Positions 22,309-35,958 of a DNA stretch of 64,000 nucleotides are shown one piece after another. The notes beneath the pieces are model-generated. The model saw only the letters and a program-made list of their open reading frames with translations, was not told the origin of the DNA and did no database searches. The stretch comes from Nemophila menziesii (lineage: Eukaryota > Streptophyta > Magnoliopsida > Boraginales > Hydrophyllaceae), in contig JARWIR010000024.1 in NCBI GenBank assembly GCA_029959085.1, forward strand, positions 13,566,296-13,630,295, given 5' to 3'. Every line of letters begins with the position of its first letter. The first letter of the stretch is position 1. The position numbers and the translations under genes are program-made.

Positions 22309-23832
22309 TGATGTCTCCTCATTTGTGATAGATTAATGTTAGAATGAGACATCATTTTAAGTGATTTAGAAGTCAATAATGTCGATTTTCTTGAGTTTTA
22401 GTGCACTTTCCTGTTTTGTGTCTTGATTTATAAAAATAATGTTTTTAGAGCATATTGGGTTTAATTGTTTATTTAGTGTGTAGCTTTAAAGATAATTATG
22501 GAGCTGAATTAGAGTGCAAGTCAAAGACAACAACTTATGGAAAGAGATTTGCATGGTAATTGGAGATAAGGAAACAAAAGCTAAAAAGATGGAAAAGGAA
22601 AAGCTGCCTAAATCTGGGATTCTGCATACACGTCCAAAGATAGGCGTTTTTACCTAAGAAATAGGCCGAATCTGATGATTTCCTTTTACGGGTCTAGATA
22701 ATTCTGTTGCGATTCTTTTGGTATCTTATGGAGCAAAATCAGACCAATAACGAAGAAGGTATGCTCAAAACGGTGCAGCAGTGTTTATCTTTATTTCCAT
22801 ACGAATTTGAGTTGGGCTAGAAGTCCATTACCTTAAATCTTCCTCAAGAAAACGAATTAGGTCTTCTAAACACCTATAAATACACCCTTATATCACTTGT
22901 AAATCATCCTTGCCTCATAGTAATTAGTTCTTAAGGTTTTATTCTTCCAGTTTATTGTAGAGAGCAAGATGATGTGTTTTGTAATTTCTTTTAGTTTATT
23001 TCCATCAGGTATGAACTAAACTCCCCATAGCTTGGGTTTTGCATATGTATAATCTATGAATTCTAATTCTTCTATCTAAGTTTCTTTGGGAATTATATGT
23101 TTTAATTTGATATTAGCTACTTACTTTATATTTGTTTAAGTGTTTTGATTTAATGTCTTTCCTAGAACTGATCACTTTAGGATCGTTTTAAGAGTAGTTA
23201 GATGGTCTCCTTGACATGGTGTTTAACTATTGAACCACCACATAATGTCTAGTGTCGATAGCAGTTCTGGCAAAACATACTTCTAACTAGATAGTCATTA
23301 GGGTTTGTTTTAACCACCGTATCACCAAGATTGCAGTATTTGCTTAGGGCCTTAGTGGCGTTTGATAACCCTATTTGAAATCACTTCTTGGTTGTGACGT
23401 AGCCCCCTTAGTCGCTCTCAATGTCTAAGATTGGGGAATTTAGAATCCTGACTAAGTATACCAAGAGCTAATATTCTCCCTTATTAACTAGATTTATAGA
23501 TAGAATTAGAAGGATTAGTGCATACTAGCAAAACCTAAGCTATACTTCTCATCTCATATTCTTATCTTTTATTTTATTGTCCTTATTTCCTTAGTTTTAA
23601 TTGCTTAATTCGAAATCTTTTCCCTTTACTTTTCTGTTCTCTAATTATTTAGTCTTACTCGTAATTTCTACTCACGCGATTAACATACTTAAGTCCCTGA
23701 GAACGAACTCTATTTATCATTAAAACTTGCATACGTCCTGTAATACTTGCAGTACTGTGCCTGTCTAGGGTGAGTGTGCGTAGTTTCTTGGCTTAATTTT
23801 ATCTTATTTTTATCACACCCTAGGCGACACCA
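22309..23832 (+). mobile_element. Solo LTR, 1,524 bp
   Basis: Begins TGATGTCTCC and ends GGCGACACCA (TG...CA with a short imperfect inverted repeat), flanked by a perfect 5-bp duplication TAATA (22304-22308 and 23833-23837). Units without it read straight through TTATTAATATTTG. A TATA box (CTATAAATACACC, about 22875) points to plus orientation. The 3' part has the 'agtccctgagaacgaactc' block seen in long plant LTRs. No primer site, polypurine tract or pol coding is present, hence a solo LTR. Clade not determined; Ty3-type is a guess. Confidence 0.85.
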
Positions 23833-24334
23833 TAATATTTGTTGAATCTAAAGTACACATTAAATTTTATAAATATTCCTTTGAAATTATTTGTTTAACA
23901 CTAATATATAATATTTCAGTTTCAAAAATGTAATTTCTTACATAGGTCAATAACATGAATATTTTTTTGAAATTATTTGATTACGACTACTATAAATATT
24001 TCTTTGAAATTATTACTTTACGATTAATATATAATATTTGAGTTCCAAAAATGAAATTTCCTACATGACTCAAAAGTATAAAAATCTAACACTTTATATA
24101 TGGATTTGTTATAAAATAAAATGTCTCATGTAAATGCCCTATCCAACTATTGAATTAAACACATGCCAAAACCGGAAAAAATAACCGAACCAAACATATA
24201 GTAAACCGAAAACCGATAAAACCGAACCGATAAAAACCATTCAGTTCTTTACCGACACCTTTAAAAACCGAATTATTCGGTTTTAGTTTCGGTTACGTCA
24301 AAAACCGAGCCGAACCGAACCGTGCTCACCCCTA
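23833..24334. mobile_element. MITE right part (unit 3)
   Basis: Continuation of the MITE piece that starts at 22238 and is split by the solo LTR. It ends GCTCACCCCTA. Confidence 0.85.
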
Positions 24335-25950
24335 ACCTGGAGAGATGGGTGCCCCAACTGATAATGAACCTCCTTAGCACTATTACTACTCAGGTATGCA
24401 ACTCTCTGAGGTGAGCTCTCCATGCAATACAAGCCTTTTTCCTTATATGCAGTGACAATCAACTTGTTCGTCCCCGGTTCCTAGAATTTTCATTTAGTTG
24501 GGGTGAAGATGACAGAGCAGTATAATTGTTCTATTATTTTCCTTACAGACAAAAGGTTTTCAGGAAAAGAAGGAACATAAGACATGTTTTGAGAAATATT
24601 GGTGGATCCAATTCCTTCTATATTACATGTAGAGCCATTAGATATTTGGACAGGTGGTTGTGAAGTAGTGGCAAGTCATGACAGTATATTTTTGTTACCA
24701 GTCATGTGGTCAGTAGCACCTGAATTAACAATCCATGATGATTTTGATTCTATACAATAGTTGGAAGTCATACTTGGGTGAGATAAAGTATCCCTTTGAG
24801 TCAGCGGCTGAGAATTCATGTTGGCATGAGAGAAGCCCAGTTGCTCAAGTCACCGAATAAGTGTAGCAACTTCATCTGAATTGGTGCGGTCGTCGGGTGA
24901 CTGGTCGACATAAGCTACTTAAGCACAAGGGTGTGGCGAACCTTTTGGGCTCTTTGAGCAATCCCACATCATGTGACCCCACTCTTTGCAATAGCGAAAC
25001 GCACATTCTTATAGATACTATAATTTGAAGTGCCTTCATATCCTTTTCCTCCTTTCACAAATGACTAACTTGTGCTCTTAAATTTGTAAGAATTTGCCAC
25101 TAATCATGAGTTTTCAGTAATATGAGATGAATCAATTCCATCAGTTGAAAACATTTCCCTTAGAAGATGATAGGTAGCAGACAGTGATTGTATAGTTGTC
25201 CAACCATGGAGGACCGGTCATGCTGAGAAAAAATTGGATGACATACGTCCAACAAATATGAGTGTATTGAGTTGTTCCCATTGTTTTGGCTGAATCTGAG
25301 TCGAAGGGAAATAACTTACTCATCTTATCAGATAATTTCATGAACTTCGTAAAGTAATCGGCCAGAATTGCATCGCTTTGTTCACATCTTGCATGTTCCT
25401 GAGAAATTCTATAAGTGTGTGACATGCTGGTTTTCTAGAATATGTGAATTGTAGGTGATCTCACATTATCTTTTTGGTATTAAAAGTGTGTACAGTGTAT
25501 AGAATATCTGGCTCTATTGCATTCCATAGTATCATGTGAAAAGAGCTATCATCAGCTTTCCGATCTTCGGTATTTTGTAATTCTTCTTTCAGAGATTTAC
25601 CCTTTCGAAGTGAATCTAACCCAGTTTCAACAAATATGGACCACTGTTCCTAATTAGTATCAGAGAGACTAAAAGGAATTTTCAGTTGATGAGTGGAAAA
25701 TAGTTGATAAGTTTTAGGTACAATAAGAGTGGTGTTATTCTCCATGTAAACGGCTTCCAAAAAACAAAATAAACTCCACATAAATGAAGCAACCGATCGT
25801 CTGCGAGAACAAAATAAAAATAAAACAATTAATATAAAAGTAATTGACGGACGCGGGAGTGGACTGATTAGTGGCGTAACAGAAAAGAGAATGGCAGACT
25901 AAAGAGAAAAGAATGTTGGACGAAACCCTAATTGATTAAGGTTCAAGAGG
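24335..25950 (-). pseudogene. copia1 gag, knuckle and protease (unit 3)
   Basis: The gag N-terminal frame is broken by a Trp to stop change (plus strand TTCCTAATTAGT near 25648). The 94-codon gag frame 25425-25141 is open. Protease TGA as in other units. Confidence 0.85.
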
Positions 25951-26133
25951 TGGCTCTGATACCATTATAATTTTTGTAAAAAGATTATATTTTCTGTATA
26001 ATACTCTAATAAAGTTTACGTACTTATATATAGAAACGGTAAAGTAAGGAAATAAATCAATCTAACTTAGACTAAAATCAATCTATGATATTTACACCGC
26101 TAATAAACCTATGACTTTCTACTATCTTTAACA
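25951..26133 (-). mobile_element. copia1 PBS and 5' LTR (unit 3)
   Basis: Perfect primer site at 25951-25964; LTR about 25966-26133. Confidence 0.85.
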
Positions 26134-26597
26134 AGGTGTAAATCCAGACACCACATCACGGAACCTCAATCCAGGGTCAACTATCGCCTGCAAGATCATG
26201 GTATGGTTGTTCTTGCGATCATACCACATGTCACCTCCTCGTTCAGACCTGGTAACCTTCATTCTGATGTCTGTGATGTCAATTGCACCACAACCATTAG
26301 GTAAACCATAAAGATCTTTGAACTTGGATTTAATTTGCGCCATTTCATATTTTGTTGAAGGCCAAGTTAAATGATGAATAGTTGTTTCTTAAATAGCTTC
26401 GACAAATCGCCAAGTGATTTGAGAAACAGTTGAGTGGTGTGCACCAAATTAGTCACCGATTGAGACTAAATAATTCGCGGAGCTAAACCTACTTTCCACT
26501 CATATGCTCCTCCACGAGTGAGCAAATGTACTCAAATGTTTTCCTCGGCATCTTGAAAAAAGTTTCAAAACTATCGCTACTCTTTTGGGTGAACGAC
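26134..26597 (-). pseudogene. ALP1-like fragment (unit 3)
   Basis: The 71-codon frame near the copia1 LTR includes MILQAIVDPGLRFRDVVSG, the family's DDE_4 region, undeleted. LPNGCGAID has Cys to Gly. Internal stops upstream as elsewhere. Confidence 0.85.
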
Positions 26598-28809
26598 CTG
26601 CAAGGGAAATAAACAAAGATTGTCAACCTATATATAAAAGCTTCACTTCATAATTACTATTTCAAGGAACTTCAGTGTATTAATTACCCCAACATATTTT
26701 TAAGGGAGTGACAATTAAATTTAAGTTGCTAACAAAATATTCGCCGGATGCCAAATAAGTAATAAATTAAACGCCTTTAATGAGGCCACAATCCTCTGTC
26801 CTTACAACGGTAAACAACTTCATATTTAGATAGCTTCATATGTATTCTAGCACAAAACTTCAATTTAGTAAAATTTCATACATCAAACAAATTATGTTGA
26901 TGTAGTCCGCTGCACAATAGAGTACAACATGTTTCCTTAGTATGATTTCTACTCGTGAATTTTCACTAAGACAACCGTGGATAAGCTCGTGTCCGGTTTA
27001 TTCGAACATAGTATAAAGACGCTCGATATATGCAATGCTACTCGTGAAGGGATTAAAAAAATCGTCAATGTAAGAAAAAATTGGAAATTTTCCTTTATAG
27101 CCTCGATTCACGACAAAAATCGCCCATGAAGGTCAATTCCTCGGTGCAAGAAAAGCTTTAATGGATTTAGTGCTTATAATGCTAGAAAAAAAGGACACCG
27201 GGTCCGTCTTTTTACGAACAAACCAATTATGTGGGCGACATTTGAAGAGCAAAGACACTTGCTTGGTTGGTCTCGTATAATTGGTCTGTGTCAGGCAGCT
27301 ATAGACGATCACTAACAACTTAGCCTCTCCTTGTGTGAACAAAATGCCGACATTTACAAGGCTTCCAAACCTCGTATTCACGATGTACACTCGTGGCGGC
27401 TGTGCTAGTGGCCGCAACCCCTCCCCATCTCAAGGTTACATTTTAAAATTTATCTAATTTTATAAACAAAAACTATGTATAAATGGGCTTAAACCTCCTC
27501 TCACAACCAAAATTTTAGCCCTATTTCTATTAGCATAAATATTCAATTTTCACTCCTCCCCAAACCTCGCTAATTGTATACGTTTAACCCGGGAAAAATC
27601 TTGGATCAACCCCATCTGTTAGATCATGTATATGTTTTAAAGGTAATTTGCAAGGAGCCCTCCTTTGTTTCTCCTTACAAGCCGAATATGAAAGAGACCA
27701 AGAAGTCGGAACAAGAAAACTCGGATTATTAAAGAAATTCATAAGATCGAGTAATGTGTTCGCCCAATAACCTATCTAGTTGATCCCACTCATTTCCCAT
27801 TGAGCGGATTGTAGAAGAAATGAATTACACAATACTACACCTTGGATCAATTTTCCTAGCTTCACTAAATTTGATATACGAGGAAACTGGAGAATAAGTG
27901 ATATGTGTAAGGTGCAGGTATTATAACGACTTAAATGCTCAAAAACCTCAAGAGAAGTTGCATGGATGTTTTGGTTCTAAATTATATACACAACAAGTGT
28001 GAACCATGAAATGAAATGAAAAAATGCATAAAAACCTCTTGCAATTCACCTCAGTTGTTAAGATAATAGCAAGAATAATTAATCATAAACCCCAAACCTT
28101 GACCCACCACAATAAAAATAGAAAGAAGGAAAATGTATCTTACTTATTATCTACACAAAAAATTATTATAGTAAACATAGTTATATAAAATGGTCCGTTT
28201 TTATAGATTAGAAAAAGACAATATCAATTATAGCAATCAAAATTAATTTGTGAGATAGTATTATAGATTTATGATATAATTAGTAACACCTCCAATTCAC
28301 AAAAACCATATGATTACTCAAGTAATGTGTTATTTAACTAGAATTTATCATCGATTCAAAATCTAACACATACCATCTATTTTTAGGGGTTTAGGATAGA
28401 CAAGACTTACCTAAAATAATTTTAGGTATTTTAATACTGAAATGTAATGATCAACGATCTTCCTGTAAATAAAATTAAAAAAATATACTTTAATAAGCGT
28501 TAATAGAACACATAATTTAACAACAAATTTAAATAAGTATTTTTAAATTAGCAAAATATAAACAAATAATTTATAAATAATAATGGTTTTTGAATTTTTC
28601 AACCGTAATTGTCTATATATCTTTCTCCTGGTCTTACATTACACATCAAAATCACAGTTTTTCTTATAAAAAAATAAATTGAATTATATATAAATACAAA
28701 AAAAACCAAAACCGTTTAACATTTTATACAACAATTTTAGCCTTCTTCTTCTTTCTCTTTTTTTCTGTTTATTTGATTGATTTTCTTGAATTTCCTCTCT
28801 ACTTTATTC

Positions 28810-28878
28810 ATGAAGAAGAAGAGGGCAAAGTTTCAAGAATGTGGAGGTTTAGAAATAACTTTAGGTCAAAAGCTTTAA
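28810..28878 (+). pseudogene. Possible first exon, frameshifted (unit 3)
   Basis: Begins MKKKRAKFQECGGLEI and then loses 13 bases, shifting to a stop after 22 codons. Confidence 0.4.
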
Positions 28879-28952
28879 AAAGGCTAAAAATGAGAGGCCC
28901 AAGTAAAATTTTCTACTAAAAATAAATCGAATAAAAAGAACTAACTAAATTG

Positions 28953-29513
28953 TGTTGGATTTGGGCGGATATATTTATGAATTGTGTTTTGATTTTTGGT
29001 TGGGCTTAGTACGCTAAGTACAACTCACGGTTTTACTATAAGTATGTTTTGAGCTTATTATTTGGGAAGAATTTTTTTATGGTCTATTGGACTTGAGTCC
29101 AATATGACAGCATTTTATTAAGTATATACAGAATGAATTAAAGTCATTGATCTTGATCATTTTGACACACCTATGTACATTTTCTTGTTCTCAAGTTTTT
29201 CCATCTTCTATAATAGCTTGTATAATCTAAAGATTATAAGATTTATCTTGATTCTTACTTAGTTAGCCAGCGTAGTTGGTTTGGATTATTTAGATTAGAT
29301 TATAGCTTGAGGTTTTCAGTTTGATTATATGAATGTTGTTGAGTAACTAGTGTAATCTATAAATGTGGTTATTATAGTGGACGACGCTTTTATTATAGAC
29401 ATTTTATCAAAACACGATAAATTTTTGTGTTCTTTATTGTCAGTCTAAAACTCTTTTGTGAAAAATATTCAAAACTCAATCTTTATCTCTAAACGTTTTT
29501 ACAATAGTGGTAT
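28953..29513 (+). mobile_element. copia2 5' LTR (unit 3)
   Basis: About 561 bp. Small losses include ACTAGAGTCCAACGTGGAC-type bases near 29396. Confidence 0.85.
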
Positions 29514-29842
29514 CCAAACTTATGTAAATCTCCTACATATATTGATATTTTTTATTCTTCTAGGTATTGATGACCTAGATCTAAAAGCGGATTCAACTTC
29601 TATTAACATTTTGGGTTTTCAGATTTGGTGTTTCTGTGTTCTTGAAAATCTTTAATGGTTTTTAAAAGGTTTTCTTATATTCAGATCTCCTTGAGGACTT
29701 TTCAATTTCTGAGATCTTGAGATCTGGTGGATTTATAAACTCGTGATTTAAAAAGTATTTTCATACTTTCAAGATTATGTTAACAGTTTGTACAAATCTA
29801 TATTTATTGTGTACTAACATGGTGGTTACAACTTGTATCGAG

Positions 29843-30720
29843 ATGTCAGTCTCTGATGGAAAATTTTACTTTGGTGTACGGTAGAAAAAGATAAAGGCAC
29901 TACAGACTCGTCGTACAGTTGGACATGCATTGATTTAAGAATATAAAACTATGGCGTAAATCTCATGTACAAAGCCAGAGAAATAAATGAAGAAGCATTA
30001 AATTTATTGCTCCTTAACCTTCCTGATTCAGTCATTCAAAAGGTAAAAGGATGTGATACTGCACTTGAACTCTGGGCTAAGCTAGACTCTCTCTATTTTA
30101 CTAAGTCTTTACCCAACTTGGCTTTCTTGAAAATATTTTTGTTTAGCTATAAAATGGATGCGAGTAAACCTTGGATGATAACATTGATGAATTTTTTAAA
30201 ATGACTTGGATGTTAAATGGTACCGCTCAGGCCTTAGATGATACTAGTAAATACATGATTATTTAAAACTCTATTTCAACCTCTTATTAAGTTGTTAAAG
30301 TTCTGCTTCAATTTGTGAGTATTGTCCCTGCTTATGATCAAGTGATTGCTTCATTGAAAACCAGAGAAAATAATATTAAACTAAGTAGAAGAACGGGCTC
30401 ATAGTTGTTTATTAAACCAAGATAAGATATTATACATGTCCTGGATGCGAATAAAAACAAGAAAACTTTTCATAACAATAAGACTAAGTCTAAAGAAACT
30501 CAAAAATGGTTTCATTGTGGTAAAGTTGGACATTTAAAGAAAAAATGTTTTAAAATAAAGAACAAATTGACTGCTGGTAATATTGAATCCAATGTAGCCT
30601 ACCTGCCTAAGATAGATGATGATGTATGTGAAGTATTGAATATCACAAATAAATCTAGTCATGTAAATTGGATACCTTATTCTAGTTGCACTTTCATATG
30701 TGTCCCTTACTTCAATTATT
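29843..30720 (+). pseudogene. copia2 gag (unit 3)
   Basis: Core frame 29965-30204 with ELWAKLDSLYF. The knuckle reads HCGKVGHLKKKC; the frame leading to it is interrupted. Confidence 0.85.
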
Positions 30721-31290
30721 TCATGATGAGCAATATATTTTAACATAAGTCATTAGTAAATATATTTTAAAAAATCATTCTTTTATTAATATTTGTTGAA
30801 TCTAAAGCATACACATTAAATTTTATAAATATTCCTTTGAAATTATTTGTTTAACACTAATATATAATATTTCAGTTTCAAAAATGTAATTTCTTACATA
30901 GGTCAATAACATGAATATTTTTTTGAAATTATTTGATTACGACTACTATAAATATTTCTTTGAAATTATTACTTTACGATTAATATATAATATTTGAGTT
31001 CCAAAAATGAAATTTCCTACATGAGTCAAAAGTATAAAAATCTAACACTTTATATATGGATTTGTTATAAAATAAAATGTCTCCTGTAAATGCCCTATCC
31101 AACTATTGAATTAAACACATACCAAAACCGGAAAAAATAACCGAACCAAACATATAGTAAACCGAAAACCGATAAAACCGAACCGATAAAAACCATTAAG
31201 TTCTTTACCGGCACCTTTAAAAACCGAATTATTCGGTTTCAGTTTCGGTTACGTCAAAAACCGAGCCGAACCGAACCGTGCTCACTCCTA
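30721..31290. mobile_element. MITE right part (unit 4)
   Basis: Starts TCATGATGAGCAATATATTTT and ends GCTCACTCCTA. Confidence 0.85.
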
Positions 31291-32906
31291 ACCTGGAGAG
31301 ATGGGTGCCCAAACTGATAATGAACCTCCTTAGCACTATTACTACTCAGGTATGCCACTCTCTGAGGTGAGCTCTCCATGCAATACAAGCCGTTTTCCTT
31401 ATATGCAGTGCCAATCAACTTGTTCGTCCCCGGTTCCTAAAATGTTCATTTAGTTGGGGTGAAGATGACAGAGCAGTATAATTGTTCTATTATTTTCCTT
31501 ACAGACAAAAGGTTTTCAGGAAAAGAAGGAACATAAGACATGTTTTGAGAAATATTGGTGGATCCAATTCCTTCTATATTACATGTAGAGCCATTAGATA
31601 TTTGGACAGGTGGTTGTGAAGTAGTGGCAAGTCATGACAGTATATTTTTGTTACCAGTCATGTGGTCAGTAGCACCTGAATTAACAATCCATGATGATTT
31701 TGATTCTATACAATAGTTGGAAGTCATAACTGGGTGAGATAAAGTATCCCTTTGAGTCAGCGGCTAAGAATTCATGTTGGCATGAGAGAAGCCCAGTTGC
31801 TCAAGTCACCGAATAAGTGTAGCAACTTCATCTGAATTGGTGCGGTCGTCGGGTGATTGGTTGACATAAGCTACTTGAGCACAAGGGTGTGGCGAACCTT
31901 TTGGGCTCTTTGGGCAATCCCACTTCATGTGACCCCACTCTTTGCAATAGCGACAAGCACATTCTTATAGATACTAGAACTTGAAGTGCCTTCATATCCT
32001 TTTCCTCCTTTCACAAATGACTAACTTGTGCTCTTAAATTTGTAAGAATTTGCCACTAATGATGAGTTTTCAGTAATATGAGATGAATCAATTCCATCAG
32101 CTGAAAACATTTCCCTTAGAAGATGATAGGTAGCAGACAGTGATTGTATAGTTGTCCAACCATGGAGGACCGGTCATGCTGAGAAAAATTTGGATGACAT
32201 ACCTCCAACAAATATGAGTGTATTGAGTTGTTCCCATTGTTTTGGCTGAATCTGAGTCGAAGGGAAATAACTTACTCATCTCATCAGATAATTTCATGAA
32301 CTTCGTAAAGTACTCGGCCAGAATTGCATCGCTTTGTTCACATCTTGCATGTTCCTGAGAAATTCTATAAGTGTGTGACATGCTGGTTTTCTAGAATATG
32401 TGAATTGTAGGTGATCTCACATTATCTTTTTGGTATTAAAAGTGTGTACAGTGTATAGAATATCTGGCTCTATTGCATTCCATAGTATCATGCGAAAAGA
32501 GCTATCCTCAGCTTTCCGATCTTCGGTATTTTGTGATTCTTCTTTCAGAGAATTACCCTTTCGAAGTGAATCTAACCGAGTTTCAACAAATATGGACCAT
32601 TGTTCCCAATTAGTATCAGAGAGACTAAAAGGAATTTTCAGTTGATGAGTGGAAAATAGTTGATAAGTTATAGGTACAATAAGAGTGGTGTAAATCTCCA
32701 TGTAAACGGCTTCCAAAAAACAAAATAAACTCCAAAAAAATGAAGCAACCGATCGTCGGCGAGAACAAAATAAAAATAAAACAATTAATATAAAAGTAAT
32801 TGACGGACGCGGGAGTGGACTGATTAGTGGCGTAACAGAAAAGAGAACGGCAGAATAAAGAGAAAAGAATGTTGGACGAAACCCTAATTGATTAAGGTTC
32901 AAGAGG
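31291..32906 (-). pseudogene. copia1 gag, knuckle and protease (unit 4)
   Basis: Gag frames 32902-32417 (161 codons) and 32381-32097 (94 codons) are open. Protease TGA present. Confidence 0.85.
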
Positions 32907-33088
32907 TGGCTCTGATACCATTATAATTTTTGTAAAAAGATTATATTTTCTGTATAATACTCCAATAAAGTTTACGTATTATATATAGAAACGATAAAGT
33001 AAGGAAATAAATCAATCTAACTTAGACTAAAATCAATTTATGATATTTACACCGCTAATAAACCTATGACTTTCTACTATCTTTAACA
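32907..33088 (-). mobile_element. copia1 PBS and 5' LTR (unit 4)
   Basis: Primer site 32907-32920 perfect; LTR about 32922-33088. Confidence 0.85.
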
Positions 33089-33552
33089 AGGTGTAAATCC
33101 AGACACCACATCACGGAACCTCAATCCAGGGTCAACTATCGCCTGCAAGATCATGGTATGGTTGTTCTTGCGATCATACTACATGTCACCTCCTCGTTCA
33201 GACCTGGTAACCTTCATTCTGATGTCTGTGATGTCAATTGCACCACAACAGTTAGGTAAACAATAAAGATCTTTGAACTTGGATTTAATTTGCGCCATTT
33301 CATATTCTGTTGAAGGCCAAGTTAAATGATGAATAGTTGTTTCTTAAATAGCTTCAACAAATCGCAAAGTGATTTGAGAAACAGTTGAGTGGTGTGCACC
33401 AAATTAGTCACCGATTGAGACTAAATAATTCCCGGAGCTAAACCTACTTTCCACTCGTATGCTCCTCCACGAGTGAGCAAATGTACTCAAATGTTTTCCT
33501 CGACATCTTGAAAAAAGTTTCAAAACTATCGCTACTCTTTTGGGTGAACGAC
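33089..33552 (-). pseudogene. ALP1-like fragment (unit 4)
   Basis: Ten codons retained. The Trp of MWYDRK is a stop here (plus strand CATACTACATG). Confidence 0.85.
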
Positions 33553-35715
33553 CTGCAAGGGAAATAAACAAAGATTGTCAACCTATATATAAAAGCTTCA
33601 CTTCATAATTACTATTTCAAGGAACTTCAGTGTATTAATTACCCCAACATATTTTTAAGGGAGTGACAATTAAATTTAAGTTGCTAACAAAATATTCGCC
33701 GGATGCCAACTAAGTAATAAATTAAACGCGTTTAATGAGGCCACAATCCTCTATCCTTACAACGGTAAACAACTTCATATTTCGATGGCTTCATATGTAT
33801 TCTAGCACAAAACTTCAGTTTAGTAAAGTTTCATACATCAAATAAATTATGTTGATGTAGTCCGATGCACAATAGAGTACAACATGTTTCCTTAGTATGA
33901 TTTCTACTCGTGAATTTTCACTAAGATAACCGTGGATAAGCTCGTGTCCAATTATTCGAACATAGTATAAAGACGCTCGATATATGCAATGCTACTCGTG
34001 AAGGGATTAAAAAATCGTCAATGTAAGAAAAAATTGGAAATTTTCCTTTATGGCCTCGATTCACGACAAAAATCTCCCATGAAGGTCAATTCCTCGGTGC
34101 AAGAAAAGCTTTAATGGATTTAGTGCTTATCATGCTAGAAAAAAAGGACACTGGGTCAGTCTTTTTACGAACAAACCAATTATTTGGGCTACATTTGAAG
34201 AGAAAAGACACTTGCTTGGTTGGTCTCGTATAATTGGTCTGTGTCGAGGCAGCTTTAGACGATCAAGAACAACTTATCCTCTCCTTGTGTGAACAAAATC
34301 CCGACATTTACAAGGCTTTCAAACCTCGTATTCACGATGTACACTCGTGGCGGCTGTGCTAGTGGCCGCAACCCCTCCCCCATCCCGGGTTACATTTCAA
34401 AATTTATCTAATTTTATAAACAAAAACTATGTATAAATGGGCTTAAACCCCCTCTCACAACCAAAATTTTAGCCCTATTTCTATTAGCACAAATATTTTA
34501 TTTTCACTCCTCCCCAAACCTCGCTAATTGTATACGTTTAACCGGGGAAAAATCTTGGATCAACCCCATCTGTTAGATCATGTATATGTTTTAAAGGTAA
34601 ATGGAAAGGAGCCCTCCTTTGTTTCTCCTTACAAGCCGAATATGAAAGAGACCAAGAAGTCGGAACAAGAAAACTCGGATTATTAAAGAAATTCATAAGA
34701 TCGAGTAATGTGTTGGCCCAATAACCTATCTAGTTGATCCCACTCATTTACCATTGAGCGGATTGTAGAAGAAATGAATTACACAATACTACACCTTGGA
34801 TCAATTTTCCTAACTTCACTAAATATGATATACGAGGAAACTGGAGAATAAGTGATATGTGTAAGGTGCAGGTATTATAACGACTTAAATGCTCAAAAAC
34901 CTCAAGAGAAGTTGCATGGATGTTTTGGGTCTAAATTATATACACAACAAGTGTGAACCATGAAATGAAATGAAAAAATACATAAAAACCTCTTGCAATT
35001 CACCTCAGTTGTTAAGATAATAGCAAGAATAATTAATCATAAACCCCAAACCTTGACCCACCACAATAAAAATAGAAAGAAGGAAAATGTATCTTACTTA
35101 TTATCTACACAAAAAATTATTATAGTAAACATAGTTATATAAAATGGTCCGTTTTTATAGATTAGAAAAGACAATATCAATTATAGCAATCAAAATTAAT
35201 TTGTGAGATAGTATTATAGATTTATGATATAATTAGTAACACCTCCAATTCACAAAAACCATATGATTACTCAAGTAATGTGTTATTTAACTAGAATTTA
35301 TCATCGATTCAAAATCTAACACATACCATCTATTTTTAGGGGTTTAGGATAGACAAGACTTACCTAAAATAATTTTAGGTATTTTAATACTGAAATGTCA
35401 TGAAATGTCATGATCAATGATCTTCCTGTAAATAAAATTAAAAAAATATACTTTAATAAGCGTTAATAGAACACATAATTCAACAACAAGTTTAAATTCG
35501 TATTTTTAAATTCGCAAAATATAAACAAATAATTTATAAATAATAATGGTTTTTGAATTTTTCAACCGTAATTGTCTATATATCTTTCTCCTGGTCACAC
35601 ATTACACATCAAAATCGCAGTTTTCCTTATAAAAAAATAAATTGAATTATATATAAATACAAAAAAAAACAGTTTACCATTTTATACAACAACTTTTGAT
35701 TTTAGCCTTCTTTTT

Positions 35716-35762
35716 TTTCTCTTTTTTTCTCTTTTTTTCTCTTTTTTTCTCTTTTTTTCTGT
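35716..35762. repeat. Expanded TCTTTTTTTC minisatellite (unit 4)
   Basis: Four to five CTCTTTTTTT units, compared with two to three in units 5, 6 and 7. It lies in the CT-rich leader before the short ORF. Confidence 0.85.
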
Positions 35763-35803
35763 TTATTTGATTGATTTTCTTGAATTTCTTCTCTACTTTA
35801 TTC

Positions 35804-35950
35804 ATGAAGAAGAAGACGGCAAAGTTTCAAGAATGTGGAGGTTTAGAAATCGATACATTAGTTAACTTTAGGTCAAAAGCTTTAAAAAGGCTAAAAAGGA
35901 GAGGCCCAAGTATATTTTCTACTAAAAATAAATCGAATAAAAAGAACTAA
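35804..35950 (+). pseudogene. Possible first exon, extended (unit 4)
   Basis: Open with MKKKTAKFQECGGLEIDTL. A two-base loss after GPS changes the tail, giving 48 codons. The donor-like GTAAAA is lost. Confidence 0.4.
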
Positions 35951-35958
35951 CTAAATTG

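Larger units (their letters stand above)
22238..30720. repeat. Array unit 3 (with solo LTR)
   Basis: 8,483 bp, or 6,954 bp without the inserted LTR and its target duplication. The ALP1 fragment keeps the ten codons missing from units 1-2. The spacer is 26598-28809. Confidence 0.95.

Noticed and set aside
22309..23832. DNA transposon with terminal inverted repeats
   Set aside because: The inverted repeats are short and imperfect; TG...CA ends, a 5-bp duplication and an internal TATA box fit a solo LTR better.
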